Shown in pieces: positions 1 to 12,404 of a stretch of DNA of 64,000 nt; the first letter of the stretch is position 1; each line of letters begins with the position of its first letter. Below the pieces are notes generated by a model. It saw only the letters and a list, made by a program, of their open reading frames with translations. It was not told where the DNA came from and searched no databases. The stretch spans positions 2,683,501-2,747,500 of the forward strand of contig NC_065414.1 in assembly GCF_024362695.1 (NCBI RefSeq), written 5' to 3'. The DNA comes from Pectinophora gossypiella (Eukaryota > Arthropoda > Insecta > Lepidoptera > Gelechiidae). Both the position numbers and the translations under genes were made by a program.

Positions 1-127
1 TAGATTGGTATAACTTTGTTGATTATATGAATATAAGGAGCGGGAAAAATAAAACGACGTCGTTCTTGTTACTCCATATTGTATCAATTTTTTTTTAAAT
101 TTAAACATGGTGCTTGTCTATGACATG

Positions 128-533
128 CTTTTTTGGCGGGAAACGGGAACGGGACAGTTGCTTTCTTCATTGAATAATCTAAATAATTAATACGAAGTGG
201 TGTTTTGTGGTTGATGATCGCATTAAGTTAGTCGGAAGACATTGGCGAGTGTTATTATATTGGAGTATTCAATAAACAAAATGTATCTGCCTATTTTCGC
301 TTCGTGTCAAGAAGCCGCTTCATAACTCGAAAGTTTATGCGGACTTTCGAGTTAATTCGTTTGGGGTTCGGAGTAGGAGTCTACTCCAAGGGTGGGGGCT
401 TAGGTGTCATCATCATCACCTTTCATCATTTCATTATTCATCAAGAAAAAAAATACGTAAGACATGGCTGTATGGGCATAGTTCCCTTTGCCTTACTCTT
501 CGGGGAAAAACAAAACAAAAAAAAAATGTCTAT
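128..533 (+). mobile_element. Interspersed repeat K, copy 1 (about 405 bp)
   Basis: Begins near TTTTTTGGCGGGAAACGGGA and ends in an A-rich tail after CTTCGGGGAAAAACAAAAC. Nearly identical to 10889-11292; part recurs inverted at 35030-35292. Probably the 3' end of a retroelement. The frame inside it is not a gene. Confidence 0.75.
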
Positions 534-1230
534 GACATGCTGCCACCACCTAGGTGTCCTACAGCAACAATTCCAGGTCTGGAAGTCAGGCAACCCTTAT
601 CATAAAATATTTAGAGCAACGACCAAGGAAATATCTAGCAAAAAGTATGCATGTAAACATTAAGTAATAACCTAATGAGGGGCTGTCCAGGTTACGCTCC
701 TCAAAAACAAAATAGATGGCGTTGAACAGATTTTTCTTCGTTTTAACTTTTTTATAATTTTATGGATAACAGACTAATTATGCATCTTTTATCTTTGTTT
801 CTGGGTATAACAAATGACCCTTTTTAAAAAAATAATTATTTGCTCATAAAACAGTGTACAATAAAGGTTTTACAATAAATACACACCCAGGCACAATTAC
901 ATCTTCCAGCCATTGTTCATCAAAATCTGTCTCTCTCTCTTGGGTCGGTCCCTCATATCTGAGGATCGTGGTCAGCATCAGGTTTGCGAGGACCCTTCAT
1001 GCTGACTCTCTTGAGACAATAGAAGCAGTGGTTTCCCTTTGCCTTCTGCCCCAGACATTTTTCAAAATAAAGAGACGCAGTTACCTATACTGCTACATAA
1101 TTCTATACATAATGAGATTCAAATATCAAGCAACAATTATTTTTTATATATTACTTCTGCCATTACATTGTACTTTGGAATAAGTATGTACCCGAGTAAT
1201 GAGAAAATAAGTAATTATCACGTTAAAGCT

Positions 1231-1378
1231 GTACGGTCACGAGCATTAATATGTATACACTTTGGTACCATGTCACATTAACTTTTTTGACAAATTGAAC
1301 TGTAAGTCTCACTAAATGTCAAATATGTTAGTGCGACAGAGTCCTAAAGTGGATACATTATATTGCTCATGACTGTAC
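1231..1378 (+). mobile_element. Tc1/mariner-like MITE (family D), copy 1
   Basis: 148 bp with inverted ends close to CAGTCACGAGCA / TGCTCGTGACTG flanked by TA. No coding capacity. Confidence 0.75.
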
Positions 1379-1448
1379 AACTATATAGCCTGGAAAATTC
1401 CCCGTTCTATCTAGTAAGATACTCCAAGTAGTGGTTTAAAAGGACATG

Positions 1449-1712
1449 GATATGTCGCAGGGATATGATAAAAACGGGGATTTGATCAATTCCCTAAGAG
1501 ATTTGATCAAATCACGGAAGATGTTAAAATAACAACACGATTTTATCTTTTCCCTAAACAAATCTAGTGAATTGAACAAATCCCTAAATTAGTTCAGTAA
1601 AATGACAAAAATAATTTTGCTTTGGTATTTTAAAGGTTTATTTCATAAATTCCCCCCCCTTAGGGAATTGATCAAATCCCCGTTTTTATCGTATCCCTGC
1701 GACAGATATATC
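1449..1712. mobile_element. MITE with about 50-bp inverted arms
   Basis: Left arm from ATGTCGCAGGGATATGATAA through GATCAATTCCCTAAG; the right arm at 1660-1712 is its near-exact reverse complement. Only copy seen here. Confidence 0.7.
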
Positions 1713-2412
1713 AATCTCAGGATTCAACAAGTGTGTTATTATTCTTTATAACAACCTACATTTCACAGTTCTTACAAGTCTGTACAGGGATTGGAGAGGA
1801 ATGAGATAGGGTTATAGCTATAAATATACATACATGTAGGAAAGTGAGAATACTATAGAAGCATAATGATCGGGAATTTGATTGTTTATGGTATGAATGG
1901 AGGATGGTTAATGAATGGGACGTAAGTCAGTTTTAAAAAATAAGAAAGGCGAGTCTATGGTGCGATGTCAGACGGGTTAGAGAATTTTGTTAAAATATAA
2001 GCAGTAAGGATATTTAAAATATCCCGTTTTATTTCTCTATCCCACATACATAAAAACCTACATATCATACAACTATTTATTTATGTACAGTATACTATTA
2101 TTTTATACAACTTTTTCAGTATCGAATTTTATTGGCAAGCATCATCGGTTGGTTCGGTTGTCGTACCCGCGGATTTCTCCAGCCGTGTTGTAGCTGAAAA
2201 TCAGCGTTTTGTTCGTGAGAGCAAAAACTTGCGCTGAGCTACGACCGATTTGCGCTGCTACAGCACACATACCTGGCGTGTTTAATACAGAGCTTCGTCT
2301 CTGTTGATTGGCTGTCTGTATCTAATCTTTTTCTTTTTGTATGCATGTGTGTCTGTAGACCAAATAAATGTTTTTATCTATCTATCTATCTATACAACAT
2401 ACAAGTACATAA

Positions 2413-2500
2413 ACAGCATATACGTCCCGCTGCTTGGCACAGGCCTCCCCTCAATCAACCGGTGCGTGGCATGGAGCACACTCCACCACGCTGCTCCAGT
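2413..2500 (-). mobile_element. SINE family A, tail fragment
   Basis: Matches only the 3' tail of family A. Confidence 0.6.
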
Positions 2501-2528
2501 TATTTGCATATAAAGTTAGAAAAATTAC

Positions 2529-5500
2529 CTGACAGCTGTCTATTCCTCCACTGAGTACTCCAGCACATATTTGGGTATCTTCTATACCACACCAATGTCT
2601 GTTACACTTTGGTCGTAGCAGCTGATCACAGGTCTCGGAACTTATCAGATCTACTTCAGCTTTTTGAAGTTCAGGACGTGTTTTAAGAGTACCTGTTAAG
2701 CAAAATTATTTACAAATAAATAAAAACAAAGTTCTAAGGAGACATTAATTTTTCTCTTCTTTTAGATCATGTATTTTATTTTTGTGATGCGCCGAGGTAT
2801 TTATTGTCAGCAGCAGAAAAAAATGTGTATTTTAAATTATTTTCAGTTCCATACATTTGCAACGGAAAATTCCACTTAATATTAACTCGGAATCACGGGG
2901 TAAAGTAAAAAGTATTAAAACACATATTAACGGATTCTTACCGCGTTGGGAGTCTCGAGTATTTTAAACGCAGTAAGAACAGTAAGAACGAAAGAAGAGG
3001 TGAGGCGAAAATATTAGATCAGGTAAAAATACTAGGTAATTTCTGAGATTAGGCCGCACCTAATCCAAAGGACGCAGTACCTAATCCACCTAATACAAGT
3101 CTTCACTACTCGACGAACCGCGTCCGCGCGTACTCGCACTGGTAACTGCCAACTGCCAAATTAATACATTAAAAAAATACAAAAAAGAACAAAAAAAAAG
3201 CGAGAAAAGTTATAAAAAAACTATAAAATATAATCCTATGAACATAAAATGAATTGAAATCTTTTAAATACGCCTGCTCGAATGACACTTAATTTTAAAC
3301 TGATAGTCCTAAGCCTGTAAAAGTATGAAGGGAAGATTACAATTCATTAAATAAGCTTACTTAGAATGGTAAAAACAGTGTAGTACGCCGTGGTACTGCA
3401 TCGTATCATACGTTCAATACTCTGTACTATGCGGATTAGGTGTAGTACAGTCACGAGCATTAATATGTATACACTTTGGTACCATGTCACATTAACTTTT
3501 TTGACAAATTGAACTATAAGTCTCACTAAATGTCAAATATGTTAGTGCGACGGAGTCCTAAAGTGGGTATATTATATTGCTCGTGACTGTACGGTACACA
3601 GCACTGGTATAAATTATCTTATACGCTCAATATGCAGTAAACTATGTGGTTTAGGTATTTGGAACAGGTATTTTTGTGGATTAGGAACAGTTGTAACTGA
3701 TATCAAATTTACCTAGTAGAACCCATCTCTAGTAAGAACCCGTTATTGGTGCTAATTCCTGTAAATACCATCTAATTTTATTTTAAGTTATATCTGTCAT
3801 TTTCTTATCCGTCAATTTTAAGCACAAATCTAAACCAACCGTCTAAAAATTTTACATCAGTCAATAACCCGACACAGTTAAGTAGACAGCACGTCAAACG
3901 GATTGCATACCAGCGACGTACCTTTTTGATTCCCCCGGGTTATTCATTCATTTACTCATTCTTCCTAAAATTAAGAGCTGTGAATCATCCGTCCCTTTCC
4001 TTTTCGACGGATATGAAAATGACGGATATAACTTAAAATAAAATTAGGCGGTGTCTGCAGGAATCGGGGCCATTATGTGTTTTAATTATGATAATAACCG
4101 CGTAAACTTAAAACAATTTTGTAATGCTACGAATAAATAATAAGTCAGGAAGGGTAACTATGAACAAACGCCGGCGAAATATTGGCCCCACGACATTCTA
4201 AAAGATCGTAAATCCATAAAACCAATCAGTAGCGATTCCGTGACGCGCTTCATTGCGACAAGCGCTGTGATTGGTTATCAATAGCAACCACAATAGAGGT
4301 TGGTGCGTGTGTTTCCGGGGTTCTCAAATCAAGGATGTTGTTATGCAATGCATGGATGAGTATAAGTAAAAAATGGACGAAACTAACGGTGGATTTAATA
4401 ATTTTTAGTGTTTTGTATTTCGGATGAGGCGTGTTGCTGAATTATGTATTCAAGTAGTATTATTATATTGCATGTTTTGTGTTTTGAATTAATTGGTATT
4501 TAGTAAAAACAACTATTCAATACTTTAATTTTTTACTTGGATGATATATAAATATAATTACAATGTTACTTATTATTTACTGGAATAGGATGGAAGCCGA
4601 TCATCCTCTCTTCTTTCGTAACGAACTGCTTTTATCCATTTTTGCAGTAGGTTTTCATTTTTGGGGAAAATAAAAAAAGGAAATTTCGACAAGACTAAAT
4701 AACTGAAAAACTTATATTTTGCTGGAAATTGATAATATTACTTGACTGCATAGTATTAAAAATTATAATTTACCTATCTGAATATTAAGCTAGGAACTTC
4801 TTGAATAATGCGGATCAAAGTACAATGTGTTTACGAGAACAGAAATGTTATATTTACCGATGATAAGTTATTCCAATTATCTTTTTGCTGCGCTTTTTTC
4901 GTTTCCTACACCAACTAACTACACATGACGACATTTTACATAATATTTCACTGTTTTTTCCATAGAAATATAGCATAAATCGAGCAATGACATACGTTAG
5001 TGACGGCGCGAGGCAGATTGAAGTAGGTGCGAGTAGTCATTTTAAGCCCCGCCCACTCAGTGTACATTTTAGTGGCGTCAAATTGTGAACGTTGTTACTC
5101 TTCCTGACTTATTATTTATTCGTAGTTGTAATGTATCGATTTACAACATGTGTTGTTGTTGCAGATTCTTGTCATTTCTTCTCCTCAGTCATAACACCTT
5201 TCGGAATGACGTGTATTCAAAAATGTTATATTGACCTATGATAATTACGTTAAATAAATGATTCTATCGAATAAACAGCTGTTTCGGTTACTTGCTTTAT
5301 ATTTGAAAGAATAAAAACATAAGAGAAATTATGTATAAGTAGGTAACGTTTGTCAGAATGGATTAGCCTCACCTGACTCTATAACACCCCATCCAGTAAT
5401 ATAGGCCCTCGTGCCAAGTGGACTGGTGTCAAATTGACTCCACAAACATGCAGGTTGGAGGTTCTTGTCAAAAGTAAACTCTTTGTCCACTTCGATAAGG

Positions 5501-8500
5501 GCTATGTCGTAATATTTCTTAGGGGAATTGTATTGGGGATGAACGATTATTCTCTTGATGTTCGCGTCTGTAGGCTGAAAGTACAAGAAGCCACGTTCCT
5601 GGGGAAAAAAAACAATAAAATTACTAAAATAAAATCTTGTAGTATTGCCCATACTACTAAATTACCAACCAATAGGAACACATTATCATCGAAAAAATTA
5701 AGTTCTTCAAAAAACTTCATACTTTGAGAAAAATACAGAAACAGTCTATATACGTCTCACTGCTGGGCACTGGTGTCCCCTCAATCAACTGGAGGCGGTA
5801 TAGGGCATATTCCACCACGCTGCTCCAATGCGGTTTGGTGAAGGTGTTTGGGTTAGTAGCCCGGGACCAACGGCTTAGCGTGCCCTCCGAAGCACGGAAT
5901 CATCTTACTTTTTCGGACAATCGGGTGATTCAAGGCTGCAATGTCCTAACCAAACAAAGGACAGTCTTACAGTGATGTCGACAATGTCCCCATCGGGAAT
6001 CGAACCCGGCTCTCCAGATCGTGAGCAGAACTCTCTAACCACTAGATCACGGAGGCTAATCATCTCCCTAGCATTATCCCGTTTTTCACGGGGTCCGCTT
6101 ACCTAATCTGAAGATTTGACAGATCCGGTTTTTTCAGACGCGTTTGCCTGTCTGCCCTTCCAACCCGCGAAGGGAAAACCAGCCCAATACAGGTTAGGTT
6201 AGATTAGGGTTAGGTCACATACCTCCGATAATGCAATTCTCGGGAATGTGGGTTTCCTCACGATGTTTTCCTTCACAAGTTTAATTCGAAAAGAAATTCG
6301 ACCATCACCACGATTACACCAATTGATACTTACAGCATCGATGATATTCTTATCACCAAATCTTATAATCTTGGGATCGACCTCAGTGATTGAAGTATCC
6401 AACGACGACGCTTGCGTGCAGTGCGCGGCGGTCAATACGAAGTTGGCGCTGATGAGTGTACCTCCACATTTGAAGATCCAAGTACCAACGACAGCCTTCC
6501 AGCCCAAGGCACACTGCAAGAATTTATTATTATTTATTTTATGAAAGTCCGCAAAACACATTTCATCATTTGGTTCTTTGCATGAAGACCACATAAGGTC
6601 ATTATCATCTCCTTAGCATTGGCCCGTTATTCACAAGGTCCTAATCTAAACTGAATATTTGCAGGTCCAGCTTTTTACAGAAGCGACTTGATATCAGCTC
6701 AGAGTCATGGTCTGAATCATCTCTGAAATTTTTCGTTATCATGTCACTTCTTTTTCTATCTTTGGGTAGTGAGGAGACTTATCAACCTCATCAACCCTGG
6801 TGTCAGGGTTATTATTGAGCCGCCAAAGGCCCCAAGGTCATGTCACTAACACACACTAAAATGTTACCAACTGAATAAAGACATTTTTGTTAGAGTGATG
6901 ATGTTAATGATATATATCTCCCTAGCATTATCCCGTTTTTTCACAGGGTCCGCTTACCTAACCTGAAAATTTGACAAGTCCAAGTTTTTATAGAAGTGAA
7001 GTGCCAGTCTGACCTTCCAACCCGCGAAGGAAAAACTCAACTAACAGGTTAGGTCACAAATACCTCCGAAACGCATTTCTCGGGAATGTGGGTTTCCCAC
7101 GATGATTCCTTTACCGTTGAGCACGTGATAATCATTTATGATCCAAACATGAATTCGGAAACAGACAAAAGACGACACTAAGGTCTTGATTCAAAAATAA
7201 CGAGAGTTATAAGTAATTAAATGTTTATTTCCTCTACAAAAATACATGGTGTCTTCTTCTAATCGTGTCGAGGGCGAACTAAATAGTTTCGGCCCAAAAC
7301 TTGACAACACGTATGGTGCTATCTGCAGCGCTCATCAGATCCTCCTGCGTGTACATGGTAATATTTGTAGAGTGTTTTAGGACTCCAGGCCTCCACCTCC
7401 AGAACGTCAAAAAACGTCGAAAAATAACTAAATAGAAAGCAGTTGAAAAATAAAAACATCAATTATTATTCATCATGATTTTTTTTTTCTTAATTTAATC
7501 ATATTTGTGTTAATTTTCTATTTTAATTTTATTGTGTATTTTATTTGAATGTTATTGTAATTTAATCGTTAATTTTATATGATTTTACTTGTAATTCAAT
7601 CTGTTATGTTTTAAATTCGTATACCGAAAGGTGCGACAAAGTGCAAAATAAACTATATTGGAACAACCCTTTTACGAATAACCTACGACGAATAACTGAA
7701 TTTCAATTAGAATTTGAAAAACATTTCTTAAAAACAAATATAAAAGCTATAAATGCGTGTATGTGTGAGTGTGTGCAAGCGCGCGCGTGTTTGTGTGTAT
7801 GTGTCTATGTGTCTATGTGTGATAATAGTATGATCCACTAATTTCTGAACATTCTATATGCATTGTATATTTTGAAATGAGTGTGACTATGCACATAATC
7901 AAAAGATCTGTTTTGGTACTTACCATGTGTGGGAATTCTCCGAGAGCTGCATCAAATCCACCTGTGATAGAACCAGGAGGCGGATAATTGGCGGGAAGAC
8001 CACCTAAAGTTATTATAAAAAAAATAGTTACAATACAAATACACTTTATTGCACCAAAATAAAAAGAAAGAAGAAGAAGAAAGAAGAAGAAGATTAAGTT
8101 AAGTACATATTGGCCCCGATTCCTGCAGACACATTCTAATTTTACTTTAAGTTATACCTGTTATTTTCTTATCCGCCGAAAATGAAAGGGACGGATGATT
8201 GACAGCTCTTAATTTTAGGAAGAATGAGTAAATTAATGAATAACCCGAGCGAATCAAAAAGGTACCTCGCTGATATACAAACTGTTTGACGTGTGCTGTC
8301 AACATAATTCTGTCGGGTTATTGGCCAATGTAAATTTTTTAGACGGTTGTTTTAGATTTGTGCTTGCACCAAGTTGGATCGAGGTCATACATAACATTCA
8401 TAAGCAGCCTATATACGTCCCACTGCTGGACAACCAGAACCAGCCCCCTTCAATCAACCAGAGGGGGTATGGAGCATACACCACCACGCTGCTTCACTGA

Positions 8501-11500
8501 TCGTTGGTGGAGCTCCTGAGATCTGGAGGTCCGGGTTTGATTCGCGATGGGGATATTGTCGAAATCAATTAGGAGACTGTCCTTTGTTTGGTAAGGACAT
8601 TGCGGGCTTGAATCCCCTGATTGTCCGAAAAAGTAAGATGATTCCATGCTTCGGAGGGCACCTTAAGCTGTTGGTCCCGGTTACTACTTACTGCAGTAAG
8701 TATGTGGTCCTTATGTGAGCAATGTCAGGGGCCTTTGGTAGCTCAATTACAACCCTGACACCAGAGTTGATGAGGTTGGTAATCCACCTCTTAACCCACT
8801 CGATAGAAGACAAGAAGACTACCACGATTGGCCCGACCCTTATATATTACGGCTCACCACCTATCACGTTGGTCTAGCAGAAAGCTCGGTGAGGTGTAAG
8901 TACTTAGTTCGTCTTGCGACGGATGTACCTTTGACTTTTCCAATTGGGATATGATCGAGAGGATATGTTATGTTATATAAATCGGTTGAGGCAACGGTAT
9001 TTGGCAATTTTTATGGAATTTTAAATTGAAATCCTTACATCTCTCTTTCCTTTGACGTTTTTCCTCTCGATCTTTGTTGTACCATATGTACTCGTAACAT
9101 TCTGAAAGCGAAAAAAAAGAATCAATAGACTCTGAATCACGTGGCCAACTTTTTAATTTGCCCTGATGTGACCGAAACCCTGACTGAGCGATGTTAAGGG
9201 TCTTACTGATGTAAGTTAGTAGTCGTTACATAAGCCATGTTAGGGGCCTTTGGCGGCTCAATAGTAACCCTGACACCAGGGTCGATGGGGTTGGTAATCC
9301 ACCTCACAACCCTCACGATAGAAGAAGGAGGGTCTTTGGCGGCTCAATTATAACCTTGACACCACTTCAAGTTAGTCAACTACCTCACAGCCCGCACAAT
9401 CGAAGGAATCTGATATGGTGGCAGTCAGATTTTAGATTTACATTTACGTATCCAAGCTTTTACCCAAGATACCAGATTCACACCAATTCAGACTTATTAT
9501 TTTTCTTACGTGCAGTCTTCACTAACGCAGTTGGCTCGACTACTATAGACGGCGATACGGCTCACCACCTATCACGTTGGTCTAACAGAAACCTCGGTGA
9601 GGTGTGGGTAGGGTCAGCTTGCGATAGATGTACCTCTGACTACCCCAGTTGGGATATATCCGTGAGCTTATGTTATGCATACTTATTTCACTGATTCTTC
9701 TGCCAGGTTTATTGAAGTCAGGCATAGGTTTAGATGTCGCATTGCAGTCTATCCCTCCTTGTGCATATCTCTCTGTTATAGATGACTCAGTAGCCACAGT
9801 TTGAACCTGCAAAATAAGAACAAGGATTACAAACAGGTCAGTACCTATTACAGGTTGCTGGTGCCTACAGTGGAGCGAGCTAGCTTGAATAGCAATTCCA
9901 TAGTCGTTCATGAGCTGCGGGCTCGGGCAGGTCCCGTCCGTCAGAAATTGTTTCGATTTAATTTTCTCCTTGTGAGTTTCGGTATAGAAAGCGGTCTAAA
10001 AAACAAAAATCATTTCCAAAGGTTTTTTTACAAGTACTACGTTCTGAATAATACAGGTTGTTAAAGACATCGTAGCTAATACTGTAGGGGATGATTCAGA
10101 CCATGATTCTGAGTTAAAATCAAGTGGAATTTTCCGTCGCAAAATTCATGATTTTTTTTAGCTTTTTTAAATTATTTTCAATTCTATACTTTTACGGTGG
10201 AAAATTCCACTTGATATTAAGTCAGAATAATGAGCTGAATCATCCCTCTCGGTATTCGTTACGATGTCACTAACATCCTGTATAATTATTCTACTTACTT
10301 ATATTCGTTACACAATCGCGTTGTTCTAACAGAAAGTTCGGTAAGGTGTGGGTTCTTAGTTCATTTTGCGAAGTATGTCCGTTTTATTACCCTAATTGGG
10401 ATATAGTCATGATAATATTATGTTATATTATGTTATTTTACTCACTTTTGTTATATCCACATAACCCCATGACCAACGATCGTCGTCTTCCTGTAAATAC
10501 ATAAAAAAAATAAAAACATTTATTGTTCTTCTTCTTCTATCGTGTGGGTTGTGAGGTGGATTACCAAGGTCATCAGCCCTGGTATTAGGGTTACTATTGA
10601 GCCGCCAATGGCCTCTGACATGGTTCATGTAACGACTACATACTTACATCAGTAAGTAATAACCGGGACCTACGGCTTATCGTGCCTTCCGAAGCACGGA
10701 TCATCTTACTTTCGGACAATCAAGTGATCAGATTAAATGTGTTCCTCTAGTTATTAAATAACTTGTAATGTATACCCTCATTGATTTAAAAGAGGTGTTG
10801 CTGTTGCAGTTTCTTGTCATTTCTTGTTCTCAGCCATAACACCTTGCGAAATGACGTAAATTCAAAATGTTACATTGACCTTCAACAAGGCTTTTCGGCG
10901 GGAAACGGGAACGGGACAGTTGCTTTCTTCATTGAGTAATCTAAATAATTAATACGAAGTGGTGTTTTGTGGTTAATGATCGCATTAAGTTAGTCGGAAG
11001 ACATTCGGGAGTGTTATTATATTGGAGTATTCAATAAACAAAGTGTATTGCCTATTTTCGCTTCGTGCCGGGAAGCCGCTTCATAACTCAAAAGTTTATG
11101 CGGACTTTTGAGTTAATTCGTTTGGGGTTCGGAGTAGGAGTCTACTCCGAGGGTGGGGGCTTAGGTTTCATCATCATCACCTTTCATCATTTCATTAATC
11201 ATCAAGAAAAAAAAATACGTCAGACATGGCTGTATGGGCATAGTTCCCTTTGCCTTACCCTTCGGGGAAAACCAAAACAAAAAAAAATGACCTTCAACAA
11301 GTTCATCCATGGTTCGTTGAATATATGATTTTGAATCTGATTCAACCTCACAACTCACACGATAGAAGAAGTATGAACATTGGATATGACTGAAATTATA
11401 ACAATGATTTACTTACGGCTTTAATTATTTGTATATCTTCATTCGGCTGGAGATCCACATCAAAAGTACGAGTACATTCACTTATGTCTCTAGGTACTGC

Positions 11501-11768
11501 AACAAACACAACACCAATATCAACTTTAAGGTATAAAGCAAACTCAATGTAAACACTTATCTTACCGTAAAATAAACAGGCGTTGAACGTTCAACGCCTG
11601 TTTAAAGACACGTGTCTTTAAGTATTCGACAGCCAAACAAAAATGAATCCAATTATAATTCTGTTTAGCTGTCAAATACTTGTACACACGTCCACCGCTT
11701 TTGGTAAGACGGTTAATAAAAAAATACCTACTTATGTATAAAAACGCAAAAAATAACACTTTCTTCAT
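2529..11768 (-). CDS. Snake-like S1A serine protease (gene 1), last exon outside window
   Basis: Secreted trypsin-like zymogen; its extracellular substrate is unknown. Exons read on the minus strand: 11732-11768, 11417-11496, 10446-10490, 9683-9806, 9039-9101, 7924-8003, 6334-6513, 5373-5598, 2529-2692. All have AG/GT borders and compatible phases and give 333 residues. The start ATG opens a short hydrophobic signal (MKKVLFFAFLYI). The propeptide has the GRRISEIKCYEYIW motif typical of snake-like proteases. The activation site reads GS/ITGG, followed by EFPHM. The catalytic domain shows CGGTLIS, TAAHC (His57) and YYDIALIEV (Asp102). The last exon present ends IDSCQ, so residue 189 is Asp (trypsin specificity). 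The exon with GDSGGP is not in bases 1-2520 and must lie left of the window. The 45-bp exon is an extra split relative to the three paralogues. Repeats fill all the long introns. A functional enzyme is likely but not proven without the last exon. Confidence 0.85.
3445..3592 (+). mobile_element. Tc1/mariner-like MITE (family D), copy 2
   Basis: 148 bp, the cleanest copy: GTACAGTCACGAGCA at the left and its exact complement TGCTCGTGACTGTAC at the right. Confidence 0.8.
3748..4071. mobile_element. DNA transposon-like repeat G with long TIRs, full copy
   Basis: About 324 bp. Inverted ends of roughly 60 bp contain TAATTTTATTTTAAGTTATA and its complement; the right end is CTGCAGGAATCGGGGCC. Inside is the motif CCGGGTTATTCATTCATTTA. 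Non-autonomous. Confidence 0.7.
4127..5125. mobile_element. 999-bp non-autonomous DNA transposon with 8-bp target duplication
   Basis: Inverted ends CTACGAATAAATAATAAGTC... and the matching ...CTTATTATTTATTCGTAG at the right, about 26 bp perfect then one mismatch. Flanked on both sides by TTGTAATG (4119-4126 and 5126-5133). An 8-bp duplication fits hAT, P or Merlin type elements. No transposase frame inside. Lies in the intron of gene 1 between exons 2529-2692 and 5373-5598. Confidence 0.75.
5742..6058 (-). mobile_element. SINE family A, full copy
   Basis: Tail at the left (TATACGTCTCACTGCTGGGC), tRNA-like head at the right. Abuts a family C SINE starting at 6058. Lies in a gene 1 intron. 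Confidence 0.8.
6058..6265 (-). mobile_element. SINE family C, 3' part
   Basis: Lies in gene 1 directly downstream of exon 6334-6513; starts CATCTCCCTAGCATTATCCC on the plus strand. Confidence 0.7.
6912..7165 (-). mobile_element. SINE family C, 3' two thirds
   Basis: Same order of motifs as 36188-36535; head missing. Confidence 0.7.
8112..8370. mobile_element. Repeat G, left part only
   Basis: Runs from CCCCGATTCCTGCAGACAC to GATTTGTGCTTG, then stops where a SINE begins. Confidence 0.65.
8396..8833 (+). mobile_element. Chimeric SINE: family A head, family B tail
   Basis: 8396-8500 is an inverted family A tail. From about 8515 a family A head and body run forward to the core (GTTGGTCCCGG), after which the sequence is the family B tail (TTACTACTTACTG... 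ACCCTGACACCAG). The switch lies in the core shared by both families. Confidence 0.7.
9540..9680 (+). mobile_element. Repeat N (about 130 bp, TTATG-tailed)
   Basis: CTCACCACCTATCACGTTGG ... TTGGGATATA ... GTGAGCTTATGTTATG. It abuts the gene 1 exon at 9683. Other copies: 8849-8975, 10305-10435, 19075-19205, 30115-30245 (+); 25805-25990 and 36545-36815 (-). Confidence 0.6.
10053..10282. mobile_element. Palindromic MITE family H
   Basis: Very long inverted arms (about 90 bp) with ends ACAGGTTGTTA / TAACATCCTGT and GGAATTTTCCGTCGCAAAA inside. In a gene 1 intron. Confidence 0.7.
10530..10740 (-). mobile_element. SINE family B, tail and core
   Basis: Head missing; just upstream of the 45-bp exon of gene 1. 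Shorter family B tail pieces also occur at 6755-6840, 9230-9335, 12865-12975, 30590-30720, 32445-32545, 46455-46640 and 54560-54740. Confidence 0.6.
10889..11292 (+). mobile_element. Interspersed repeat K, copy 2
   Basis: Same sequence and orientation as 128-533 with few differences; lies in the second intron of gene 1. Confidence 0.75.
11574..11683. repeat. Three adjacent palindromes in gene 1 intron 1
   Basis: A perfect 30-bp palindrome (11574-11603, centre GAACGTTC), then a perfect 16-bp one (11604-11619, AAAGACACGTGTCTTT), then an inverted repeat with arms AAGTATTCGACAGC / GCTGTCAAATACTT (11620-11683). Confidence 0.8.
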
Positions 11769-11842
11769 CTTCGATAGCGACTGTACGAATACGAATAATT
11801 TACACAAAGTTCAACACGTTAAATTCTCGAGAATCTTGCTTA

Positions 11843-11852
11843 GTATATAAAC
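11843..11852 (-). promoter_or_regulatory. Candidate TATA box of gene 1
   Basis: On the minus strand TTTATATACT lies about 75 bases before the gene 1 ATG, preceded directly by an E-box-like CACGTG. The spacing would give a short 5' leader. Inferred from position only. Confidence 0.4.
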
Positions 11853-12404
11853 ACGTGCGTCAACCGAACATGAGCCTTGATGAGGATAATAATTATATAA
11901 TTATGCTAAATCCGGTTTCTATTCGTGATCTTGTACAGGTACCATACTTAAATACGTTTGTTATTTGCCAGAATAATAACAAGTATAGTACAGATCATAA
12001 CGACTGCTTATTAAAGAACACAACAATGATAATGCTTGATGAAATACTTGATAAAATGCTTGGTGACTAATTGATGAGTATGAGCAAAGATAATTTAACA
12101 GTACCTATGAGCATAAATTAAATGACAAGGAAGAGTTCCCGAAAAAATGTAAGTAATACTTTTTACAGATCCTGTTAACCCTTTTACGGACAGGGATCAT
12201 GGGTCATGGATGGTTCATAATAATAGGTAATATGACACCTTGGGATCGGATCGTCATTAGACGTTCTGTCCTTGAAAGTGTTAAGGAGGTGGAACAGTTA
12301 TAATATATCAATCGTAGGTAGATAAAGTGAAAGCTGAATAGGGAGATTCTTCTTTTTTGTCAATAGCATAGGTTATACTTTTAAAGGCTTAAAGTTTTAC
12401 TGTA

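Noticed and set aside
9865..9985. Coding-looking minus frame (THKEKIKSKQ ... MNDYGIAIQ) next to a gene 1 exon
   Set aside because: Neither the splice sites nor the phase fit gene 1 (a donor would be phase 1 where phase 0 is needed). It may be a repeat fragment.
11855..12070. Small frame divergent from gene 1
   Set aside because: AT-rich, Asn/Ile-heavy, no family features; it would share the gene 1 TATA region only by chance.
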